Shown here piece after piece: positions 1 to 5,060 of a DNA stretch of 5,285 bases (position 1 is its first letter; each line of letters begins with the position of its first letter). Location of the stretch: contig CANFHS010000165.1 in NCBI GenBank assembly GCA_947446835.1, positions 1 through 5,285 on the forward strand, given 5' to 3'. Origin of the DNA: Bacteriovoracaceae bacterium (lineage in GTDB: Bacteria > Bdellovibrionota > UBA1018). The notes below the pieces were generated by a model. The model searched no databases. It had not been told where the DNA came from and saw only the letters and a program-made list of their open reading frames with translations. A program made the position numbers and the translations under genes.

Positions 1-59
1 AGGCAAAGACCCCGTAGGCTCGACCTTCCTCAGGCCTCCCAGGAAATCCGTTCTGAAAA

Positions 60-98
60 ATGGCGTTCAAGGGGGTGTTCGCGTTCAAGCACCTTTAA
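60..98 (+). CDS. Candidate 12-codon leader peptide ORF upstream of DAHP synthase
   Basis: A tiny ORF reads MAFKGVFAFKHL and stops with TAA 42 bases before the DAHP synthase start. Three of its twelve codons are Phe (TTC). Phe-rich leader peptides are known to control aromatic amino acid genes by attenuation (the pheL type), so a Phe-containing mini-ORF before the first shikimate-pathway gene is suggestive. Against it: the nearest Shine-Dalgarno-like AGGA (41-44) is about 15 bases from the ATG, which is too far, and I see no terminator hairpin with a U-run between 98 and 140. Chance occurrence is quite possible. A competing reading is that frame 2 stays open from the window edge to a TAA at 101-103 and is the tail of an upstream gene. 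Confidence 0.17.
   Translation: MAFKGVFAFKHL
63..89 (+). repeat. 9-bp direct repeat GCGTTCAAG, 18-bp period
   Basis: GCGTTCAAG occurs at 63-71 and again at 81-89, exactly 18 bases apart, in the leader of the DAHP synthase gene. In the mini-ORF that covers it, the repeat encodes Ala-Phe-Lys twice. It could be a tandem operator half-site or a by-product of a repeated peptide motif. A repeat this short can arise by chance, so no function is claimed. Confidence 0.3.
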
Positions 99-121
99 AC
101 TAACCGCATTTGATGGCAAAC

Positions 122-128
122 GGAAGGA
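122..128 (+). promoter_or_regulatory. Ribosome binding site of the DAHP synthase gene
   Basis: GGAAGGA lies 11 bases before the ATG at 140. It decides the start: the in-frame alternatives TTG at 110 and ATG at 113 have no purine-rich site before them, and the extra residues they would add (through NGRTRNS) do not look like family sequence. Confidence 0.65.
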
Positions 129-139
129 CGAGAAACTCC

Positions 140-895
140 ATGACAACACCTCCGAAGCCTTTCCAGGTCATCGCCGGTCCGTGCTCGATCGACAGCGCCC
201 AGACTTATCTGGAATCCGCCGCCGCGCTGAAAAAGCTCGGGGCCACCGGACTCCGGGGCGCGCTGTTCAAGATGCGCACCCGGCCCGAGGACTTCCAGGG
301 CGTGGGCCTGAAGGGCATCGAGATCCTGCAGCAAGCCCGCAACCAGATCGGCCTGCCCATCGTCACCGAGGTGGTGGATGCCAGGCATCTCGAAGCACTC
401 GACCCGTGGGTGGACCAGTACCAGGTCGGCGCCCGCAGCATGTACAACTACGAGCTGCTGAAGGAGCTGGGCCGGGCCAAGAAGCCGGTTCTCCTGAAGC
501 GCGCGTTCACCGCCACCCTGGACGAGTGGGTGAACGCTTCCGAATACATCCGCAAAAGCGGCAACGCCCCGGTCACCCTCTGCGAGCGCGGCATCCGCAG
601 CTTCGATCCCTCCACACGCAACGTGCTGGATCTGGCCATCGTTCCGCTGGCCAAGATGCGCACAGGCCTGCCCGTGTGGGTGGACCCCAGCCATGGCACC
701 GGCCGGCGCGAGCTGGTCACCCCCATGGCTCTGGCCGCCGCCGCCGTCGGCGCGGATGGCCTGCTCATCGAGGTGCATCCCGACTCCAGCCAGGCGCTGT
801 CCGACGCGGATCAGGCCCTCAGCCTGGATGACTTCGCGCTCCTGATGAAGCGCCTCCGCCCCATCCTCGACGCACGCAGCGCCACGCTGGACTGA
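140..895 (+). CDS. aroF: 3-deoxy-7-phosphoheptulonate (DAHP) synthase, short type I-beta
   Basis: Condenses phosphoenolpyruvate with erythrose 4-phosphate to DAHP, the first committed step of the cytosolic shikimate pathway to Phe, Tyr, Trp and folate. The 251-residue protein is a bare TIM-barrel catalytic core: VIAGPCSID (10-18), FKMRTRPEDFQG (43-54), VGARSMYNYELL (96-107), KPVLLKR (115-121), CERGIRSFDPSTRN (148-161), VDPSHGTGRREL (181-192), EVHPDSSQALSDADQ (211-225). The four metal ligands known in the Thermotoga maritima enzyme (Cys102, His272, Glu298, Asp309) map with one constant offset of 87 to C15, H185, E211 and D222. This implies an intact metal site but no N-terminal ferredoxin-like regulatory domain and no chorismate mutase domain. 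The usual KPRTS substrate motif reads KMRTR here (44-48). KDO8P synthase is a less likely alternative, because its KANRS motif is absent and the CERGIR and TRN motifs are typical of DAHP synthase. The start follows a good ribosome binding site; ATG at 113 or TTG at 110 are less likely. The glycosyltransferase gene follows after a 40-base gap. Confidence 0.9.
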   Translation: MTTPPKPFQVIAGPCSIDSAQTYLESAAALKKLGATGLRGALFKMRTRPEDFQGVGLKGIEILQQARNQIGLPIVTEVVDARHLEALDPWVDQYQVGARSMYNYELLKELGRAKKPVLLKRAFTATLDEWVNASEYIRKSGNAPVTLCERGIRSFDPSTRNVLDLAIVPLAKMRTGLPVWVDPSHGTGRRELVTPMALAAAAVGADGLLIEVHPDSSQALSDADQALSLDDFALLMKRLRPILDARSATLD

Positions 896-919
896 GGCAC
901 CCGGATTGCAACCGGTGCG

Positions 920-937
920 ATGGACCGGAGGGTCCAT
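920..937 (+). promoter_or_regulatory. Perfect hairpin presenting the Shine-Dalgarno and enclosing the start codon of the GT4 gene
   Basis: ATGGACC (920-926) and GGTCCAT (931-937) are exact reverse complements, giving a 7-bp stem with a GGAG tetraloop (927-930). The loop and first stem base form the Shine-Dalgarno GGAGG (927-931). The A and U of the AUG start (936-938) pair at the base of the stem. In mRNA this would expose the SD but partly hide the start codon, so it could limit initiation on the glycosyltransferase gene. Alternatives are coincidence, or a palindromic protein-binding site at DNA level. There is no U-run, so it is not a terminator. Confidence 0.5.
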
Positions 938-2036
938 GCGCGTCGCGTTGATCTCGCCTCTTTTCGAGAGCGTCCCACCCCGTTTCTACGGCGGGACGGA
1001 GCGGGTCATCCACAACCTGTGCATCGGCCTGAAAAAAGCCGGTGTCGAGGTCACGGTCTTCGCTTCAGGCGACTCGGATGTTCCAGCGCACCTCATCCCG
1101 GTCATCCCCCAGGCCATGCGCCTGGGAGACCGCCCCATCGCGGATACCGCGGCCTACCACCAGAAATTGCTGTCCGTCGTGGCCCGCCATGCGGACGACT
1201 TCGACGTCCTCCACAATCACCACGACTACTGGATGCTTCCGCTCAGCCAGATGACCGACGTGCCGCTGCTCTCCACCCTGCACGGCCGGTTGGACCTGCC
1301 CGACATCGAATTGGCCTTCCTGGGCTGGCCGCGAAGCCGGTTCGTTTCCATCAGCCAGTCGCAGCGGACCCCGATGCCCGGATTGCCTTGGGTGCGCACC
1401 ATCCCCCATGGAATTCCATTCGAGGGTCTTCATTTCCAGGCGAAGCCCGGAAACTACCTGGCGTTCCTGGGTCGGGTCGATCCCGACAAGGGAACCCACC
1501 TGGCCATCCAGCTGGCCCTGGAGGCGGGAATCCCGCTCAAGATCGCGGCCAAGATCGAAGGACAACCCAGCCAGGATTACTTCGAAGCCCGGGTCAAGCC
1601 GCACCTGGACGGCCGCAACATCGAATACATCGGCGAAATCGGCGAACACGAAAAGAGCGACTTCCTGGGGCAAGCCCTGGCCCTGGCGTTCCCCATCGAC
1701 TGGCCCGAGCCCTTCGGCCTGGTCATGGTCGAAGCGCTGGCCTGCGGAACTCCGGTCCTGGCGCGCCCCTGCGGCTCGGTGCCTGAGGTGCTGCGGCACG
1801 GGGTGACGGGCTTCGTGGACCCCGATGTCCAGGTGCTGGCCCGCCACGCCGCCCAAGGCTTGCCCGGGATCTCCCGCCTGGCCTGCCGGTCCTGGGTGGA
1901 AGAGCGATTCTCGCTCCAGCGCATGACGGAGGACTACATTGATGTCTACCAAGGACTCGCCGCTGGGTCGGCCCGAAGAGGCCTCGCTGCTCATCGACGG
2001 GATCTCGTACATCCCTTCGAGCGTCCTCCTTTCTGA
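936..2036 (+). CDS. Glycosyltransferase family 4 (GT-B fold)
   Basis: A 366-residue retaining glycosyltransferase of the GT4/GT-B type, expected to act in the cytosol with a nucleotide-sugar donor. Seen in order: an N-terminal Rossmann start MRVALISPLF with the glycine loop YGGTER (18-23), HNHHDYW (93-99) and STLHG (113-117) of the acceptor-side domain, then the C-terminal donor domain with FLGRVDPDKG (177-186), KIAAKIEG (202-209) and the EX7E pair E258/E266 in DWPEPFGLVMVE, followed by ACGTPVLA (269-276). There is no signal peptide or membrane segment. The start at 936 is set by GGAGG at 927-931; an in-frame TTG at 906 has no such support. Family homology appears to end near residue 340 (MTEDYIDVYQGL). 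The last ~26 residues, rich in Arg and Ala, lie wholly within the overlap with the next gene and look like read-through. Donor and acceptor cannot be read from sequence. Pairing with a glycogen debranching enzyme suggests an alpha-glucan or glucoside role, by inference only. Confidence 0.88.
   Translation: MRVALISPLFESVPPRFYGGTERVIHNLCIGLKKAGVEVTVFASGDSDVPAHLIPVIPQAMRLGDRPIADTAAYHQKLLSVVARHADDFDVLHNHHDYWMLPLSQMTDVPLLSTLHGRLDLPDIELAFLGWPRSRFVSISQSQRTPMPGLPWVRTIPHGIPFEGLHFQAKPGNYLAFLGRVDPDKGTHLAIQLALEAGIPLKIAAKIEGQPSQDYFEARVKPHLDGRNIEYIGEIGEHEKSDFLGQALALAFPIDWPEPFGLVMVEALACGTPVLARPCGSVPEVLRHGVTGFVDPDVQVLARHAAQGLPGISRLACRSWVEERFSLQRMTEDYIDVYQGLAAGSARRGLAAHRRDLVHPFERPPF
1928..1933 (+). promoter_or_regulatory. 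Ribosome binding site of the debranching enzyme gene
   Basis: GGAGGA lies inside the glycosyltransferase coding sequence, 8 bases before ATG 1942. This ideal spacing selects ATG 1942 over the adjacent TTG at 1939. It also shows that the debranching gene starts within the upstream gene, so its initiation probably benefits from ribosomes translating the glycosyltransferase. Confidence 0.7.
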
Positions 2037-4194
2037 GATCCCGAAGCTCTCCATCAAGGATGACCGCTCCTTCGGCGTGGTCGACTCGCGCGGCGAAGCC
2101 CCGCGCATCCACGCCACGAACTCGGCGTTGGGCTTCTACTGCAACGACACCCGTTACCTTTCGATCTGGGAAACCACGGTGAACGGGGGCGCCGGAATTC
2201 CCCTCGCCCACGAGCTGCGCTTCGGCGGCAACACGCTCGTGCTTTCGATGACCAACCGGGACCTTCCGGCCCTCGGTTCGGAGGAACGCATCCCGCGCGA
2301 CACGTTCCTGATCCGCAGGATCCTGACCCTGGTCGAGGACCAGCTCTTCGAGATCCTGGCCATCCGGAACTTTGCCCAGCGCCCCCACACCATCCAGCTG
2401 GAGCAGTGGATCGGCACCCGTCACGACGACCTTTTCGAGGTCCGCGGTTTTCCCAGGCACAAGCGCGGCCGCCAGCTGGCGCCCGAGGAATTCCCGGAGG
2501 GCGATGGCCGCGTCACCGTGCTGCAGACCGAGGGCCTGGATTCGCGCATCCGGAAGACCTTCGTGCAGCAGCTGTTTCCGGCAGAGAAGATCCGTCTTTC
2601 TCCCGGCGTCCTGGGAAGCTTCTCGCGCGTGGAGATTCCCGCCAAGGGCGACGCCCTGTTCAAGACGCAGGTCAGCTTCGACCGGCCCACCAGCGGGAGG
2701 CTGCGCGGACAGCCGTTTGCCGCGCTCGAGGTCACCCAGGCGCTGGACCTGATCGCCCAGCCTGCCGAGCGCAAGCTGCACGCGGGCTTCCGGATCGAGA
2801 CGGACAACGCCATCGTGAACCGCAGCATCGAGAACGCGCGCATGGACCTGCACATGCTTCTGACCCTGGAAGGCGACCACGTGCTGTACCCCTACGCCGG
2901 CATCCCGTGGTTCAGCGCCCCGTTCGGCAGGGACGGCATCCTGACCGCCTACCAGATGCTGCCCTGGCACCCGACCCTGGCGCGCGGAGTGCTGGATTAC
3001 GTGTTCCAGACCCTGGGCACGCGGCGGGACGACTTCACCGACGAGCAACCAGGCAAGGTGTTCCACGAGCTCCGGCGCGGAGAAATGGCCGCCACCCGTG
3101 AAATTCCCTTCATTCCCTACTACGGATCGGTCGACGCCACCCCGCTGGCCCTGATCCTCCTGCATGAATACGTGGCCTGGACGCTGGACCTGGAGCGGCT
3201 GCGCGAGTGGTGGCCGGCCGCGCTCCGGGCCCTGGAGTGGATCGAGCGCTGGGGCGATCCGGCGCAGGACGGTTTCCTGCAATACGCGCAGCTTTCTCCG
3301 CGCGGCCTCATCAACCAGGGCTGGAAGGACTCCCACGACTCGATCATGCACCGGGACGGCGCGCTGGCCGTGGCGCCCATCCGGCTCTGCGAGGTGCAGG
3401 GGTACGCCTTCCGCGCGCGTGTGGGCATGTCGGCGCTGGCGCGACTGCTCGGGTACAGCGACCTTTCCCAGCGACTCAGGCTGGACGCACTCCAGCTGCG
3501 CTCGCGCTTCATCGAGCATTACTGGGACGCCGCCCGCGGCAGCATCCACCTGGCGCTGGATCGCGACCTGAGGCCCTGCGAGGTGCTATCCTCGAATATG
3601 GGCCATTGCCTCTGGTCCGGCATCCTCGATCCGACCCAGGCCGAATCCGTGGGCGGGCACCTCATGAGCCCCGCCCTGTTCAGCGGCCACGGCATCCGCA
3701 CCCTGGCCGACACGGAGCTGGCCTACAATCCGCTCAGCTACCACAACGGCTCGGTGTGGCCGCATGACAACTCCATCACCCTGGAGGGGTTCCGGAATTA
3801 CAACCAGCTGCACCGCCTGGAGACCCTGGCCCAGTCCATGATCGGTGTCCTCGAATCGAGCGACGATTTCCGGCTCCCCGAGCTGTTCTGCGGCTTCCGC
3901 AAACGCGGCAACGAGCCTCCGATTCCCTACGAGGTGGCCTGCAAGCCGCAGGCATGGGCCGCCGGCTCCATCTTCCTGATGCTCAAGTCGATGCTGGGCC
4001 TTTCGATGGACACCGACCAGTCCCACGTGGTGTTCCACTCGCCCCTGCTCACCCAGCGCATCCAGTGGATGGACATCCACGGACTGACCGGAAGGGACTG
4101 GGAAATGGACGTGATGATCCGCCGGGGAAGCAACGGCACCTCGGTCGATGTCCAGCGCCGCCACGGCCAGGTGCGGGTCCTGACCGTCAAGTGA
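1942..4194 (+). CDS. Glycogen debranching enzyme (amylo-alpha-1,6-glucosidase type)
   Basis: A 750-residue protein with the bacterial debranching layout: an N-terminal beta-rich GDE_N_bis-like domain (about 40-270; FGVVDSRGE, GFYCNDTRYLS, 44-73) and a C-terminal (alpha/alpha)6-barrel of the GDE_C/GH133 type (about 285-690). Barrel motifs are YAGIPWFSAPFGRDGILTA (318-336), DEQPGKVFHELRRGEM (367-382), YYGSVDATPL (393-402), GLINQGWKDSHDS (455-467), HNGSVWPHDNS (601-611), RLPELFCGF (644-652) and KPQAWAAGS (668-676). By analogy with the glucosidase domain of eukaryotic debranching enzyme, D463 may be the general acid and E647 the general base; this is inferred and not aligned. The expected reaction is hydrolysis of alpha-1,6-linked glucose at branch stubs of glycogen or a similar intracellular glucan. 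There is no GH13-type transferase domain, so a separate enzyme would have to trim outer chains. No signal peptide is present. It overlaps the glycosyltransferase gene by 95 bases in the +1 frame and is probably co-transcribed with it. Its exact substrate is uncertain. Confidence 0.9.
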   Translation: MSTKDSPLGRPEEASLLIDGISYIPSSVLLSEIPKLSIKDDRSFGVVDSRGEAPRIHATNSALGFYCNDTRYLSIWETTVNGGAGIPLAHELRFGGNTLVLSMTNRDLPALGSEERIPRDTFLIRRILTLVEDQLFEILAIRNFAQRPHTIQLEQWIGTRHDDLFEVRGFPRHKRGRQLAPEEFPEGDGRVTVLQTEGLDSRIRKTFVQQLFPAEKIRLSPGVLGSFSRVEIPAKGDALFKTQVSFDRPTSGRLRGQPFAALEVTQALDLIAQPAERKLHAGFRIETDNAIVNRSIENARMDLHMLLTLEGDHVLYPYAGIPWFSAPFGRDGILTAYQMLPWHPTLARGVLDYVFQTLGTRRDDFTDEQPGKVFHELRRGEMAATREIPFIPYYGSVDATPLALILLHEYVAWTLDLERLREWWPAALRALEWIERWGDPAQDGFLQYAQLSPRGLINQGWKDSHDSIMHRDGALAVAPIRLCEVQGYAFRARVGMSALARLLGYSDLSQRLRLDALQLRSRFIEHYWDAARGSIHLALDRDLRPCEVLSSNMGHCLWSGILDPTQAESVGGHLMSPALFSGHGIRTLADTELAYNPLSYHNGSVWPHDNSITLEGFRNYNQLHRLETLAQSMIGVLESSDDFRLPELFCGFRKRGNEPPIPYEVACKPQAWAAGSIFLMLKSMLGLSMDTDQSHVVFHSPLLTQRIQWMDIHGLTGRDWEMDVMIRRGSNGTSVDVQRRHGQVRVLTVK

Positions 4195-4226
4195 CCCTTC
4201 ATCGGGGCCATGCTAGCCTGGAGAAG
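4191..4226 (+). promoter_or_regulatory. Candidate promoter placing transcription start on the GTG of the next gene
   Basis: A -35-like GTGACC (4191-4196) is followed after exactly 17 bases by an extended -10, TGC-TAGCCT (TG at 4211-4212, hexamer 4214-4219). Transcription would start about 7 bases after the hexamer, at 4226, which is the G of the GTG start codon. The -10 keeps the key T, A and final T (TAnnnT) plus the upstream TG. The -35 matches TTGACA at four of six positions. The element overlaps the stop codon of the debranching gene, so the beta-barrel gene would be its own, leaderless transcription unit. Confidence 0.42.
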
Positions 4227-5017
4227 TGACCCTCTCCTTCCGGATTCCAGCCTTGGCCTGGCTCGCGCTCGGCGCGGCAGCGGGCAGCCCAACCGCAGTC
4301 TGGGCCGGGCTGCCCCTGGACCCGTCCAACTTCCCGGATCTGGCGCAGCTCCTGAGCACCACCTTCGCCAACCCCGTGCTCAGGACGGTGGGCACCCTCG
4401 GGGACCACCGTCCCTATGACGGGGCCTCGCTGCCCCTGGACGGCATGGGCATGGAGTTCAGCCTGGAGACCACCCTGGTGCGGGTCCCCGAGTCGTTCCT
4501 CACCGCCCTCCAGACCGTCGGGGTGACGACCACCCTTCCCGACTCGATCCCGGTGCCGCGGGCGCAGGTCCGCAAGAGGTTCGGAAGTCATCTCGGGGCT
4601 GGCGTTTCCTGGGCCCAGTACCAGGGCTACAAGATCTGGGGCGGCGACGCGAAACTGGTGCTGGATCAGCCCGAGGAGGGCCTGGTCTGGGCCATTCGTA
4701 TCTGCTACGCCACGACCACCCTGGGCTTTGCCAAGGCCCAGACCTGGTCGCCCCAGATTGTGGCCTCCAAGCCCCTGATGTTCGCGGAGACCTACATCGG
4801 CGCCGGTGCCCAGCTCGTCACGGGCAGCATCGAATTCACACAGACCGTGCTGGGCCACACCTTCTCGGCTTCGCAGGCGGGCAGCGCCTCGCAGTTTGTC
4901 GCGTTCATGGGGGTGCAGTTCAAGCCCGTGAACCCGGGTTTCCAGATCACGGTCGAGGGGGCCTACAACTCGGCAGGCCTTCCCACGCTGGGGGTCCGCA
5001 CCGGCGTCGCCTTTTGA
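4226..5017 (+). CDS. Exported protein of unknown function, probable outer-membrane beta-barrel
   Basis: I do not recognise the family. The 263-residue product starts with a typical signal peptide: Arg at 6, a hydrophobic run ALAWLALGAAAG (9-20) and a VWA|G cleavage site after residue 27. The mature part has a short helix-like start (SNFPDLAQLLSTTF, 34-47), then many amphipathic beta stretches of alternating polarity (MEFSLETTLVRV 76-87, GAGVSWAQYQ 124-133, DAKLVLD 141-147, FQITVEGAYN 239-248) and ends in GVRTGVAF. The C-terminal Phe preceded by alternating residues resembles the BAM recognition signal of outer-membrane proteins. The start must be GTG 4226 or an internal codon, because an in-frame TAG sits at 4214-4216. 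The purine run GGAGA (4220-4224) is only one base from the GTG, too close for a normal ribosome site, which fits a leaderless mRNA instead. A later start would cut into the signal peptide. Sits 31 bases after the debranching gene, but context gives no clear role. Confidence 0.72.
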   Translation: MTLSFRIPALAWLALGAAAGSPTAVWAGLPLDPSNFPDLAQLLSTTFANPVLRTVGTLGDHRPYDGASLPLDGMGMEFSLETTLVRVPESFLTALQTVGVTTTLPDSIPVPRAQVRKRFGSHLGAGVSWAQYQGYKIWGGDAKLVLDQPEEGLVWAIRICYATTTLGFAKAQTWSPQIVASKPLMFAETYIGAGAQLVTGSIEFTQTVLGHTFSASQAGSASQFVAFMGVQFKPVNPGFQITVEGAYNSAGLPTLGVRTGVAF

Positions 5018-5043
5018 CGTCTGGCCCGGACTTTGCGACAGAT

Positions 5044-5060
5044 ACGCGGGTGGAGCGCGT
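5044..5060. terminator. Weak hairpin between convergent genes, possible terminator
   Basis: ACGCG (5044-5048) can pair with CGCGT (5056-5060) around a 7-base loop in the 43-base gap between the two convergent genes. The stem is only 5 bp and no clear U-run follows on either strand (TCAAAA on +, ATCTGT on -). It is at best a weak terminator; location is the main argument. Confidence 0.2.

Noticed and set aside
2..103. Frame 2 open from the window edge to TAA at 101-103, possible 3' end of an upstream gene
   Set aside because: Only 33 codons are visible, with no recognisable motif. It cannot be told apart from a chance open frame, so it is not listed as a gene.
91..108. TAAACT (96-101) as a -10 element for the DAHP synthase gene
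   Set aside because: It matches TATAAT at four of six positions, but nothing resembling a -35 lies 16-18 bases upstream, so a promoter call is not supported.
95..937. A 280-codon open frame on the - strand across the DAHP synthase gene
   Set aside because: Antisense shadow of a confidently identified gene, rich in Gly, Ala and His, with no known motifs.
922..937. Hairpin after the DAHP synthase gene as a transcription terminator
   Set aside because: No U-run follows and the hairpin overlaps the ribosome binding site and start codon of the next gene, so a translational or regulatory role fits better.
920..1786. A + strand open frame starting ATG GAC CGG within the glycosyltransferase gene
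   Set aside because: The alternative frame gives an Arg/Pro-rich shadow translation with no family motifs. The ATG at 920 is merely the mirror arm of the start-codon hairpin.
1723..3549. A 608-codon open frame on the - strand across the debranching enzyme gene
   Set aside because: It is antisense to a gene with clear family motifs throughout. Long antisense open frames are expected in GC-rich coding DNA, and its translation is low-complexity (rich in Arg, Gly, Gln) with no recognisable domain.
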